DNA from: an uncultured Prevotella sp.
GTDB lineage: Bacteria > Bacteroidota > Bacteroidia > Bacteroidales > Bacteroidaceae
DNA: 60,306 bases
NCBI GenBank assembly: GCA_900314995.1
Contig: OMXK01000038.1
Span: 1-60,306 of the forward strand
Direction of reading: 5' to 3'
Under the pieces are notes generated by a model. The model was not told the DNA's origin, did not search any database, and saw only the letters and a list, made by a program, of their open reading frames with translations. The position numbers and the translations under genes were made by a program. Position 1 is the first letter of the stretch. Each line of letters opens with the position of its first letter. Positions 8,276 through 17,220 of this stretch are shown in pieces.

Positions 8276-10546
8276 TTGTTCGTAGATGTCATCCTGCCTC
8301 TGCCGCTCGACGGTGTATTCACCTATTCCGTACCAGCATCGATGGAGGGGCAGGTGCAGAGAGGATTTCGCGTCCTCGTTCCGCTAGGCAGGAACAAGAC
8401 ATACGTCGGCGTAATATCCGACATTCATAACAAGGCACCTGAAGGATATCAGACGAAAGATATCCTTCAGGTGCTTGACGTTTCTCCTGTTTTGCTTGAT
8501 AGTCAACTGAAATTGTGGCAATGGATAGCAGATTATTACATGTCGCCTCTCGGCGAAGTCTATAAAGCAGCCCTTCCCTCTGGTCTGAAGGCCGAAGACG
8601 GTTTCCGCCCGAAGACCGAATTGTATATTCGCCTGACTGATAAGTTCAAGAACGAACAGGCACTCCATGTTGCGCTGAATATGCTACAACGGGCAGGCAA
8701 ACAGTTGACGGCTTTTGTTGATTATCTGGCTTTGTCGCATTGGGATACCTTGAGTGGGCAGACCTGTCAGGAGCCTGTTGTAGAGATTACCCGTGATGAA
8801 CTGATTAATTCCAGTCATGCGTCACTGCAGACATTGAATGCGCTGGTTAAACGCGGTTTGTTGGAGACCTATGAACTTGAGGTGGGCAGGCTGAATCACG
8901 GCGGCGATCCACATTTGGAGAACATCAAGCCCTTGAGTTCGGTTCAACAGGATGCCTATAACCAGATACAGTTCTCTTTCCTGAAAAAGAATGTGACCCT
9001 GCTTCATGGAGTTACCTCCAGCGGGAAGACAGAGATCTATATCCATCTCATCCGTCAGGCATTGGAACAGAAGAAACAGGTGCTCTACCTCCTGCCTGAG
9101 ATTGCCCTTACTGTCCAGATTATGCAACGTCTGCAACATGTCTTTGGCAATCGTCTTGGCATCTATCACAGTAAGTATTCTGATGCCGAGCGTGTCGAAA
9201 TCTGGCAGAAACAGCTCTCCCGGCATCCCTATGATGTTATCCTTGGTGCCCGTAGTGCCGTGTTACTGCCTTTCCAGCATCTGGGACTCGTGATTATCGA
9301 TGAGGAACACGAGACAAGCTATAAACAACAGGATCCTGCTCCTCGTTATCATGCACGTTCTGCGGCAATTGTCCTGGCTCAGATGTTTGGTGCCAAAACC
9401 CTTCTGGGCACAGCAACCCCTTCACTCGAATCCTATCATAATGCAAAGACGGGGAAATATGGTCTGGTGACATTGCAAGAGCGCTATAAAGGTATAGAAT
9501 TGCCTGAAATTCAGATTGTTGACATTCAAGATCTGCAACGCCGGAAGATGATGAACGGTCCCTTTTCCCCCTTGCTGCTTGCCAAGACCCGAGAGGCATT
9601 GGAACGTGGCGAACAGGTCATTCTCTTCCAAAACCGTCGTGGCTATGCACCGATGATTGAGTGTAAACAATGTGGTTGGGTACCTCATTGCCAGCATTGT
9701 GATGTCAGTCTTACTTTCCACCGCAATTTCAACCAGCTGACGTGCCATTACTGTGGTTTTACCTATCAGGTGCCGACTGAATGCCCTGCCTGTGGTTGCA
9801 AGGAACTGCGTACAAAAGGTTATGGTACCGAGAAGATCGAAGCCGAGGTACAGGACGTTTTTCCGGAAGCCCGTATTGCCAGAATGGATCTCGATACCAC
9901 CCGTAGTCGTCAGGCTTACGAACGCATCATCAGCGATTTCTCTGCTGGTCGTACTAATATATTAATAGGTACGCAGATGGTGTCAAAGGGCCTCGATTTC
10001 GATAAGGTCAGTGTCGTGGGTATCCTTAATGCCGACTCCATGCTTAATTATCCTGACTTCCGGGCTTATGAACATGCCTTCATGATGATGGCCCAGGTGA
10101 GTGGTCGTGCAGGCCGCAAGGGCAAGCGGGGTCTGGTGATTCTTCAGACCAAGAGTCCAGGTCTGCCCATTCTTGACCAGGTGGTACGCAACGACTATCC
10201 TGCCTTTTACCAGTCCTTGATAGCCGAGCGCCAGCAATTCCATTATCCACCCTATTATCGTCTGGTCTATGTCTATCTTAAACATCGTCAGGATGCCCTT
10301 GTCGAGTCTGCCTCGATAGAGATGAGCAGCCGACTTCGCCAGTGGTTTGGCGTCCGTGTCCTGGGACCCGATAAACCTGCCGTGGCCAAAGTCAAGTCGC
10401 TGTCCATCCGCAAACTCGTTCTGAAGTGTGAATTTGGCCTGAATATGGCTGATGTCCGCAAATACTTAGCGCTTGCCCAACAGCAGATGCTGCAAGACAA
10501 GCGCTATAGCACTCTTCAAATATATTTTGACGTTGACCCTCTTTAG
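8276..10546 (+). CDS. priA: Primosomal protein N' (PriA), replication restart helicase
   Basis: A 3'-5' DNA helicase that reloads the replisome at stalled forks. The 756-residue protein starts VDVILPLPLDGVFTYSVP, the DNA-binding domain typical of PriA. Walker A is GVTSSGKT at residues 245-252 and the DEEH box is at 342-345. The zinc-binding module runs from about residue 463 to 510 with paired Cys motifs (CKQCG, CQHC, CHYC, CPACG), and a conserved GTQMVSKGLDF follows in the second helicase lobe. The start appears to be TTG 8276: the upstream gene's stop lies in the same frame 6 bases earlier and no ATG fits. Its stop codon overlaps the stop of the convergent FadL-type gene. Confidence 0.96.
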   Translation: MFVDVILPLPLDGVFTYSVPASMEGQVQRGFRVLVPLGRNKTYVGVISDIHNKAPEGYQTKDILQVLDVSPVLLDSQLKLWQWIADYYMSPLGEVYKAALPSGLKAEDGFRPKTELYIRLTDKFKNEQALHVALNMLQRAGKQLTAFVDYLALSHWDTLSGQTCQEPVVEITRDELINSSHASLQTLNALVKRGLLETYELEVGRLNHGGDPHLENIKPLSSVQQDAYNQIQFSFLKKNVTLLHGVTSSGKTEIYIHLIRQALEQKKQVLYLLPEIALTVQIMQRLQHVFGNRLGIYHSKYSDAERVEIWQKQLSRHPYDVILGARSAVLLPFQHLGLVIIDEEHETSYKQQDPAPRYHARSAAIVLAQMFGAKTLLGTATPSLESYHNAKTGKYGLVTLQERYKGIELPEIQIVDIQDLQRRKMMNGPFSPLLLAKTREALERGEQVILFQNRRGYAPMIECKQCGWVPHCQHCDVSLTFHRNFNQLTCHYCGFTYQVPTECPACGCKELRTKGYGTEKIEAEVQDVFPEARIARMDLDTTRSRQAYERIISDFSAGRTNILIGTQMVSKGLDFDKVSVVGILNADSMLNYPDFRAYEHAFMMMAQVSGRAGRKGKRGLVILQTKSPGLPILDQVVRNDYPAFYQSLIAERQQFHYPPYYRLVYVYLKHRQDALVESASIEMSSRLRQWFGVRVLGPDKPAVAKVKSLSIRKLVLKCEFGLNMADVRKYLALAQQQMLQDKRYSTLQIYFDVDPL

Positions 10547-12102
10547 AGATCCAGCTGGCAGCCGATACCGAGCACACGGTTGGTGCGGGTAAAGGTATCT
10601 TTGATCAGCGGTTCAGTTGATGTCACACGGTCATAATCATCATAGTTGGTCTGGAAATAGGCGGCCTTGAGTGTGACCTTGTCTGTGGCCTTGTAGCTGA
10701 AACCGAAACCGAAGCTCATGCTGTTGGTTACGAACGACATGTCGTTCATATAAGCGTCGGTAAGGCCGTAGCGTGTAATCTGGGCACCGCCAGAAACCGT
10801 GAGTTTATCGGTAACATCCCACTCGGCACCTGCGAGGTATTCGTTGGTGTCGTGGTCGAGCAGATCCTGTGAGTTGTTGTACCAGGAAGCCATCTTGTCG
10901 AAGTAGTGGTGATAGCCGAGGTTGAGGCGAATGATATCGATAGGGCTCCACATGGCACCTACGGTAAGCAGGGCAGGCGCATCCTCGTTAACCTCTTCAC
11001 CGTCGCGGAACTTGTTGACAGCAGCAATCTCACTGGCCTCGTTAACGGTTGACTCGTTCTTCATCCTGATCTGTGTCTTGAACTCATACTTGGCAGCAAA
11101 ATTGAAGCGGCCAACCTTATAGTCGGCACCGATAATGGGGGCGATGCCTACGCTCGTCTGGTTGCAGAGCAGGTTAACACCCTGAGAATACTTCTGCAGC
11201 GCATTGATGCTCTGGCTGGTACCGGCAAGCGTGGCTGCAGTACCCTCCAGTTGGGATCTAGTGGCGATGAGATCAGCAGGAACGGGTACACCGGCTGCCT
11301 CATATTGTGCAATGCCGGCATTGACCTGCTCCAGACCAGCATTCACTGTACTGATACCACCGTCGACAAGCGCTGTGGCTGATTGCATGAAGGATCCGAA
11401 ATCCTGATAGCCGCCAGCTGTATTCACCATGATGTTACTGATCTTGGCCTTATAGGTGGCTGTACCGTAGAGCAGTCGCAGGCCACCGTAAACAGAGAGC
11501 TCGGGGAGGATTTTGTAGGCAGCACCGAGTTGGAAGCCGAAATAGTACTGACGACCTTCCATGAAACCGTTCATGTCGTAGCCTTTCACGCCAGGGGCTG
11601 GCTGTCCAAGAGCTGTGGCTATCTGATCGAGTCCCTGCAACTGGTAGGCAATGTTACCTACAACGCTCTCGAAGGAGCCAAGACCGTCGCCAAACTCACA
11701 TTTGCCACCGCCGCCAGGTACGGAGAAGTTGAATTGCACGCTCCAGTTACCTTTATTATAAGCAGCCTGAAGGGAGGGGATGATAGGAGCATCGGCCACA
11801 CCCTCGAAGGTCTTTGTGATGTTGCCGTTGTTCTTGCGACCAAGTGCAAATACGGGGTTGGTACTGGTGATGGTACGCGTCTGGTGAGCGTACTGCCAGT
11901 TGAAACCGATATGGAATCCCTCGGGGAGGAAAGCAACACCTGCAGGATTGGAATAGACACCATCGAGACCGATGGCTGCATCACGGGCAGGATTGCGCAA
12001 GAAGTCTATACTCTGGTTTGTGTTGGTTAAGATGCCACCTGCTGTGGCGGTTGTTGCTGCGGCCAGCATCACGCTGGTAAGCATTACAAAAAATTTTTTC
12101 AT
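10543..12102 (-). CDS. OmpP1/FadL/TodX family outer-membrane transporter
   Basis: Outer-membrane barrel related to FadL, which takes up long-chain fatty acids and other hydrophobic compounds; the real substrate here is unknown. The 519-residue protein has a signal peptide (MKKFFVMLTSVMLAAATTATA), an early NQSIDFLRNPARDA segment and YSNPAGVAFLPEG, the NPAGV motif of the FadL hatch region. C-terminal barrel strands end in GIGCQLDL. I chose ATG 12102, just after a promoter at 12135-12142; longer upstream starts would lie before the promoter. The gene converges with priA and overlaps it by 4 bases. Confidence 0.9.
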   Translation of the reverse strand: MKKFFVMLTSVMLAAATTATAGGILTNTNQSIDFLRNPARDAAIGLDGVYSNPAGVAFLPEGFHIGFNWQYAHQTRTITSTNPVFALGRKNNGNITKTFEGVADAPIIPSLQAAYNKGNWSVQFNFSVPGGGGKCEFGDGLGSFESVVGNIAYQLQGLDQIATALGQPAPGVKGYDMNGFMEGRQYYFGFQLGAAYKILPELSVYGGLRLLYGTATYKAKISNIMVNTAGGYQDFGSFMQSATALVDGGISTVNAGLEQVNAGIAQYEAAGVPVPADLIATRSQLEGTAATLAGTSQSINALQKYSQGVNLLCNQTSVGIAPIIGADYKVGRFNFAAKYEFKTQIRMKNESTVNEASEIAAVNKFRDGEEVNEDAPALLTVGAMWSPIDIIRLNLGYHHYFDKMASWYNNSQDLLDHDTNEYLAGAEWDVTDKLTVSGGAQITRYGLTDAYMNDMSFVTNSMSFGFGFSYKATDKVTLKAAYFQTNYDDYDRVTSTEPLIKDTFTRTNRVLGIGCQLDL

Positions 12103-12134
12103 ATCCTTAAACATCTTTTTACGAAAATCGGGTG

Positions 12135-12142
12135 CAAAGGTA
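12135..12142 (-). promoter_or_regulatory. -7 promoter element of the FadL-type gene
   Basis: Read on the minus strand this is TACCTTTG, matching TAnnTTTG, 33 bases before the chosen start codon. No clear -33 TTTG lies at the usual distance, so the call rests on one box. Confidence 0.55.
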
Positions 12143-12204
12143 TATCTATTGTTTAAATATTTGCTGTTTGCGCACACAAAGTTAACGAAGTTTAACGATG
12201 TATG

Positions 12205-12244
12205 CACAAAAACCTGCACAAATGTGCAATTTTGTGCAGGTTTT
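12205..12244 (-). terminator. Terminator of the HD phosphodiesterase gene
   Basis: A 14-bp perfect stem (12209-12222 with 12231-12244) with an 8-base loop, followed on the minus strand by a run of five T. It lies 38 bases past the stop codon of the upstream minus-strand HD gene. A partial extra copy of one arm (TGTGCAGGTTTTG) occurs in the same stretch at about 12264-12276. Confidence 0.75.
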
Positions 12245-12282
12245 GCACACCAATAGGTGGAAGTGTGCAGGTTTTGGGTTGT

Positions 12283-14334
12283 CTACTTTTTCAGTTCCGG
12301 ATAGCTCAGACGGGTGTGGTAGGTTGTCTTCAGCTTTTCTATCAGTACCGTCTTGGCGTAGGCAATGTCTCTGAAGGTGATGGGGCACTCCTTGAAGTAA
12401 CCTTCTGCCACCTGGGTATCAATCAGTTTGTTTACCAGTTCGCGGATTGACTTCTCCGTATAGTCGGGGAGCGATCGTGAGGCGGCCTCTACGGTGTCAG
12501 CCATCATGAGGATGGCCTGTTCCTTGGTGAATGGATTGGGGCCTGGATAGGTAAACAGAAGTTCGTCGATCTCGTCATTCGGATGCGCATTCTTATACTG
12601 CACATAGAAATACTTGGTCTTCCCTTGTCCGTGATGAGTAGTGATAAAGTCCTTAATCACGTTGGGCAGATTGTATTTCTCGGCAAGTTTCACACCTTCC
12701 GTCACATGGCTGATGATCATCTGGGCACTGTCGATGGCGCCCATCTTCTCATGTGGGTTCACACCTGACTGGTTTTCGGTGAAATAGATGGGGTTGATGA
12801 TCTTGCCGATGTCATGATAAAGGGCGCCGGTGCGTACAAGTTGACTCTTGGCACCTATCTTGTTGGCTATCTCTGCTGCCAGATTACCTACCTGAATTGA
12901 GTGCTGGAAGGTGCCTGGTGCCACTTCACTCATCTTGCGGAGCAGGTTCTTGTTCATATCCGAGAGCTCAATGAGCGTGATGTTCGATGTGAAGCCGAAT
13001 GTCTTTTCGATCAGATACAGCAACGGGTAAGAGCAGAAAAGCAGAATACCATTGATGACAAGGTAGTTATACTCGCTGAGGTCGATTTTTGAAAGATCGC
13101 TGTGTCTCATCCAGTCGAGCGACAGGTTTGTCAGACCAATGGCGAGTGTTACCAGTACGGCTGTCCAGAAGAGTTGTGAGCGGCTTGACAGTTCTCTCAG
13201 TGAGAAGATGGCAACCCATCCGGCAACGAGTTCAACGGCAAAGAACTCCATTGGATACTGCAGGAAACAGGCGCAGATCAAGATGGTCGTGATGTGCGTC
13301 ATAAAGGCGGTTCGCGAGTCCATGAAGACCCTGATGAAGATAGGGGCCATGGCAAATGGGATGATATAGACATGCAAGACGCTGTGGTCCACCATCATTG
13401 CTGCTGTTATGACAAACAGCACTATAAGCGAATAGAGCATGGCGATTGAGCGTGGCTTGTCAAAATAGTCTTTTCTGAAAAGCGTCAGATAGATGGTGAA
13501 GCAGGCGATGAGGATGATAACATAGAGGGCTTGCCCCAAAATCGTCTGACTGATTCCCTGCTCGTTTTCTTCCAGGCGCTCTACCTCTTTCTTATATGAT
13601 AAGAGGATATTATAGGTCTTGTTGTCTACGATTTCACCGCGATCGATGATTTTCTGCCCCTTTTGCACCAGTCCGCTGGCAAGTGGAATACTGTTACGCA
13701 ACTCGTTCAGACTGGTCTCACTCCGCTCTTTGTCATAGGCAAGGTTGGGGGTGATGTAATCGTTGAGGTTACATTTCTGCAATACTTCCCGATGTTTGGC
13801 CAGTGTCTCGTCCTGGAAGATCTGCTCATAGGCAGAGACAACGGAGTTTACCTTCTTAATAGAGGTACTGCTGGCATCTTTCCCGTTGATGATCCTGATC
13901 ATCCTTGAGGTATCCTGATACAACCTTGTGTATTCGCTGCTGCTCATAATACCTGCTGCATATAGGCTTCTGAGCCTGTTGGCAATAATGCTCAGGTAGT
14001 CATCCGTCAGACCTGGAATACCATTGCTATAGTCTTTGTAGAACTGTCGCAGTTGTTTGCCTGCCACCTCGGAATTATAGATATAGTAGGGCTCGTATTG
14101 CTGCATCAGACTGTCGCGTTCTGCCTTGACCGCATCGTCACTCTTGTAGATAGGGAAATCGAATGGTGCTTTCAGGTCCGTATGTGCCCAGGGCTTGCCT
14201 CGTTCTATCTTGAAATTCATATAGGTACTACGGGGCATCAGCCACACGATGATAACTGCCGTTCCGATGATAAGAGCCGAACGGATGAGAATATCGCGCC
14301 AAGAAAGGTCGTTTTTTACATTGAAACTACTCAT
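12283..14334 (-). CDS. 7TM HD-domain phosphodiesterase, PgpH-like
   Basis: Membrane protein with a cytoplasmic HD hydrolase domain. Relatives such as PgpH degrade cyclic di-AMP; that substrate is inferred from the family. The 683-residue protein has an N-terminal transmembrane helix (ILIRSALIIGTAVIIVWLM), a long extracytoplasmic 7TMR-HDED domain, a cluster of further membrane helices (about residues 270-440), then the HD domain with HSIQVGNLA, YHDIGKI (His507-Asp508) and TTHHGQGKT. I chose ATG 14334 because the -7 box at 14363-14370 is just upstream and earlier starts would precede it. It diverges from gltX. Confidence 0.9.
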   Translation of the reverse strand: MSSFNVKNDLSWRDILIRSALIIGTAVIIVWLMPRSTYMNFKIERGKPWAHTDLKAPFDFPIYKSDDAVKAERDSLMQQYEPYYIYNSEVAGKQLRQFYKDYSNGIPGLTDDYLSIIANRLRSLYAAGIMSSSEYTRLYQDTSRMIRIINGKDASSTSIKKVNSVVSAYEQIFQDETLAKHREVLQKCNLNDYITPNLAYDKERSETSLNELRNSIPLASGLVQKGQKIIDRGEIVDNKTYNILLSYKKEVERLEENEQGISQTILGQALYVIILIACFTIYLTLFRKDYFDKPRSIAMLYSLIVLFVITAAMMVDHSVLHVYIIPFAMAPIFIRVFMDSRTAFMTHITTILICACFLQYPMEFFAVELVAGWVAIFSLRELSSRSQLFWTAVLVTLAIGLTNLSLDWMRHSDLSKIDLSEYNYLVINGILLFCSYPLLYLIEKTFGFTSNITLIELSDMNKNLLRKMSEVAPGTFQHSIQVGNLAAEIANKIGAKSQLVRTGALYHDIGKIINPIYFTENQSGVNPHEKMGAIDSAQMIISHVTEGVKLAEKYNLPNVIKDFITTHHGQGKTKYFYVQYKNAHPNDEIDELLFTYPGPNPFTKEQAILMMADTVEAASRSLPDYTEKSIRELVNKLIDTQVAEGYFKECPITFRDIAYAKTVLIEKLKTTYHTRLSYPELKK

Positions 14335-14362
14335 TTTCCCGTGATTTTTACTTTTATGGATG

Positions 14363-14370
14363 CAAAAATA
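14363..14370 (-). promoter_or_regulatory. -7 promoter element of the HD phosphodiesterase gene
   Basis: Minus-strand TATTTTTG matches TAnnTTTG and lies 29 bases before the start codon. A -33 box is not clear. It forms a divergent pair with the gltX promoter about 45 bases away. Confidence 0.5.
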
Positions 14371-14413
14371 CAAAAAACTCTCAACTTTCAGCACTGAACT
14401 CTTAACTTTTTTG

Positions 14414-14421
14414 TAACTTTG
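14414..14421 (+). promoter_or_regulatory. -7 promoter element of gltX
   Basis: TAACTTTG matches the -7 consensus and lies 20 bases before the gltX start codon. No good -33 TTTG is visible at 19-21 bases upstream. Confidence 0.6.
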
Positions 14422-14441
14422 CAGGCAAATTAACGAAAACA

Positions 14442-15959
14442 ATGTCAGAAAGAAGAGTAAGGGTGCGTTTTGCACCTAGTCCTACGGGAGCTTTGCATAT
14501 CGGTGGTGTGCGTACCGCCTTGTACAATTATCTGTTTGCCAAGCAGCATGGCGGCGATCTGGTATTCCGCATTGAGGATACTGACTCCAATCGTTTCGTG
14601 CCTGGTGCAGAGGAGTATATCATTGAGTCGTTTAAGTGGCTGGGTATCCAGTTTGATGAGGGTGTCTCGTTTGGTGGCGATAAGGGGCCTTATCGTCAGA
14701 GCGAGCGTCGCGATATCTATAAGAAATATGTGCAGCAGCTGCTCGATGCCGGAAAGGCTTACATTGCTTTCGATACCCCGGAAGAGCTGGAGGCCAAGCG
14801 TCAGGAAATCCAGAATTTCCAGTACGACTGCCACACTCGCAACCAGATGCGCAATTCGCTGACATTACCTAAGGAGGAAGTGGATCAGCTGATTGCCGAT
14901 GGTAAGCAGTATGTGGTACGCTTTAAGATTGAGGCAGGCCAGGAGGTGCTGGTCAACGACCTGATTCGTGGCGAGGTGCGTGTAAAGTCGGATATTCTTG
15001 ATGATAAGGTGCTTTATAAGAGTGCAGATCAGTTGCCTACTTACCATCTGGCTAACATTGTCGACGACCATCTGATGGAGATCTCTCACGTTATCCGTGG
15101 TGAGGAGTGGCTGCCAAGTGCGCCGCTTCATGTACTGCTCTATCAGGCTTTTGGCTGGGAGGATACGATGCCGCAGTTTGCGCATCTGCCTCTGTTGTTG
15201 AAGCCTGACGGTAAGGGAAAACTCTCCAAGCGTGATGGCGACCGTCTGGGATTCCCCGTATTCCCGCTGGAGTGGCATGACCCGAAGTCGGGTGAGGTCT
15301 CTCGCGGCTATCGTGAAGACGGCTATTTCCCCGAGGCGGTGATTAATTTCCTGGCTCTGCTGGGCTGGAATCCTGGCACAGAGCAGGAACTGTTTACCCT
15401 CGATGAACTGGTGCCTCTTTTCGATATCACGAAGTGTTCGAAGGCTGGTGCTAAGTTCGCCTACGACAAGGGAATCTGGTTCAATCATGAGTATATCCTG
15501 AAGAAATCCGCCGACGAGATTGCCGCGTTGTTCTTCCCAATCGTCGAGGAACATTGTCCAGAGGAGACGCTGGATCGCGTAACCGCCGTCACCGCGATGA
15601 TGAAAGACCGTGTGAACTTCGTGAAGGAGCTTTGGCCGCTGTGCTCGTTCTTCTTCGAGGCTCCTGAGGCTTACGATGAGAAGACGGTCAGCAAGCGCTG
15701 GAAGGAGGATTCTGCGGCTGTGATGACAGAACTGATGGCCGTGCTTGAGGGTATCGATGACTTCTCACTCGAGAATCAGGAGAAGATCGTCCATGCATGG
15801 GTTGAACAGAAGGAATATAAGCTCGGCAATGTGATGAATGCCTGGCGACTGACGCTCGTCGGCGAGGGTAAGGGTCCTGGTATGTTCGACATCTCGGCTT
15901 TCCTGGGTAAGGAAGAGACTATTCGTAGAATGAAACGCGCAATCGAAGTGTTAGGCTAA
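14442..15959 (+). CDS. gltX: Glutamyl-tRNA synthetase
   Basis: Charges tRNA-Glu with glutamate in the cytoplasm. The 505-residue class I synthetase has the ATP-binding HIGG motif at residues 19-22 within [14 protein letters not shown] and the second signature KLSKR at 260-264. A long insertion-bearing catalytic domain (RIEDTDSNR early on) and a C-terminal helical anticodon-binding part follow; the length is normal. The ATG of waaA overlaps its stop codon by one base, so the two are translationally coupled. Confidence 0.97.
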   Translation: MSERRVRVRFAPSPTGALHIGGVRTALYNYLFAKQHGGDLVFRIEDTDSNRFVPGAEEYIIESFKWLGIQFDEGVSFGGDKGPYRQSERRDIYKKYVQQLLDAGKAYIAFDTPEELEAKRQEIQNFQYDCHTRNQMRNSLTLPKEEVDQLIADGKQYVVRFKIEAGQEVLVNDLIRGEVRVKSDILDDKVLYKSADQLPTYHLANIVDDHLMEISHVIRGEEWLPSAPLHVLLYQAFGWEDTMPQFAHLPLLLKPDGKGKLSKRDGDRLGFPVFPLEWHDPKSGEVSRGYREDGYFPEAVINFLALLGWNPGTEQELFTLDELVPLFDITKCSKAGAKFAYDKGIWFNHEYILKKSADEIAALFFPIVEEHCPEETLDRVTAVTAMMKDRVNFVKELWPLCSFFFEAPEAYDEKTVSKRWKEDSAAVMTELMAVLEGIDDFSLENQEKIVHAWVEQKEYKLGNVMNAWRLTLVGEGKGPGMFDISAFLGKEETIRRMKRAIEVLG

Positions 15960-17185
15960 TGATATATAACCTCATCATATACCTTTATCTATTAGGTGTA
16001 GCGATCTACAGTCGCTTCAACGAGAAGGTGCGCAAGATGTGGCGGGGAGAGCGTGAGGCTTTCGAGATTCTGCGCGAGAAAGTTGATCCGAATGCCAAGT
16101 ATGTGTGGTTCCATGCTGCCTCGCTGGGCGAGTTTGAGCAGGGACGCCCGCTGATGGAGCAGTTGCGGAGGGAACATCCGGAATACAAGATCCTGCTGAC
16201 GTTCTTCTCGCCTTCTGGTTATGAGGTGAGGAAAAACTACGAGGGGGCTGACATCATCACCTATCTGCCACTCGACACGATTACTAATGCCCGCCGCTTC
16301 CTCCGGACCATTCGTCCGGTGATGGCCTTCTTCATCAAATACGAGTTCTGGTATAACTATCTGCATATCCTGAAACACCGCCAAGTGCCTGTCTATAGTG
16401 TATCTAGCATCTTCCGCCCTGATCAGGTGTTCTTCAAGTGGTACGGCCGCCAGTATGGTCACGTGTTGAACTGCTTCACCCATTTCTTCGTGCAGAATGA
16501 ACAGAGCAAGGATCTGTTGGCCAAGATACACATTAATAATGTGACGGTCGTTGGTGACACCCGTTTCGACCGTGTACTTCAGATTAAGGAGGCTGCCAAG
16601 CAACTGCCTGTCGTTGAGGCTTTTACCAACGGATCGCCGCATGTCTTTGTGGCCGGTTCTTCTTGGCCTCCTGACGAGGAAATCTTTATCAAGTATTTCA
16701 ATGCGCATAAGGATTGGAAGCTGATCATTGCTCCCCACGTGATAGGAGAGGATCATCTGAAGCAGATAGAACGTCTCTTGGAGGGCCGCCGCGTCGTGCG
16801 ATATACTGAAGCCGAGAAAGCGAATGCGCTTGGTGATGCCGAGGTGCTGATTATCAACTGCTTCGGCCTGCTCTCCAGCATCTATCATTATGGTGATGTG
16901 GCCTATGTGGGCGGCGGCTTTGGCGTAGGTATCCACAATCTGCTGGAAGCAGCCGTTTGGGATGTGCCAGTGTTCTTCGGCCCCAACAATCAGAAGTTCC
17001 AAGAGGCTCAGGGCCTGAAGAAGAGTGGCGGCTTCGAGATCAACAACTACGAGGAGTTCGCTGCCCAGATGGATCGCTTCGCTGCCGATAAGGCCTATCT
17101 CAAGGAACAAGGTCAGAAAGCCGGACAGTTTGTGCAGGGCCTTTCGGGTGCTACGCAAAAGGTGCTGGCTAATGTCAAGCTATAA
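15959..17185 (+). CDS. waaA: 3-deoxy-D-manno-octulosonic acid (Kdo) transferase
   Basis: Adds Kdo to lipid A precursor at the inner membrane, the first step of lipopolysaccharide core assembly. The 408-residue protein has the N-terminal membrane anchor ([18 protein letters not shown]), WFHAASLGEFEQGRPL near residue 50 (the GE motif of GT30 enzymes), VFVAGSSWPPDEE, IIAPHVIGEDH and the C-terminal sugar-nucleotide part VGGGFGVGIHNLLEAA. All are typical of WaaA/KdtA. It begins at the last base of the gltX stop codon and ends in front of a terminator shared with the convergent 5'-nucleotidase gene. Confidence 0.95.
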   Translation: MIYNLIIYLYLLGVAIYSRFNEKVRKMWRGEREAFEILREKVDPNAKYVWFHAASLGEFEQGRPLMEQLRREHPEYKILLTFFSPSGYEVRKNYEGADIITYLPLDTITNARRFLRTIRPVMAFFIKYEFWYNYLHILKHRQVPVYSVSSIFRPDQVFFKWYGRQYGHVLNCFTHFFVQNEQSKDLLAKIHINNVTVVGDTRFDRVLQIKEAAKQLPVVEAFTNGSPHVFVAGSSWPPDEEIFIKYFNAHKDWKLIIAPHVIGEDHLKQIERLLEGRRVVRYTEAEKANALGDAEVLIINCFGLLSSIYHYGDVAYVGGGFGVGIHNLLEAAVWDVPVFFGPNNQKFQEAQGLKKSGGFEINNYEEFAAQMDRFAADKAYLKEQGQKAGQFVQGLSGATQKVLANVKL

Positions 17186-17190
17186 GAAAT

Positions 17191-17213
17191 CGGGATGGCT
17201 CGCCGCCATCCCG
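17191..17213. terminator. Bidirectional terminator between waaA and the 5'-nucleotidase gene
   Basis: A perfect 9-bp GC-rich stem (17191-17199 with 17205-17213) with a 5-base loop sits between two convergent stop codons only 35 bases apart. T-rich tracts flank it on both sides (TTATTGTTT on plus, ATTTCTTAT on minus), though neither is a clean T-run. Confidence 0.65.
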
Positions 17214-17220
17214 TTATTGT

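Noticed and set aside
15992-17158. 388-codon minus-strand frame opposite waaA
   Set aside because: Complete overlap with a clear waaA; composition and lack of motifs mark it as an antisense shadow.
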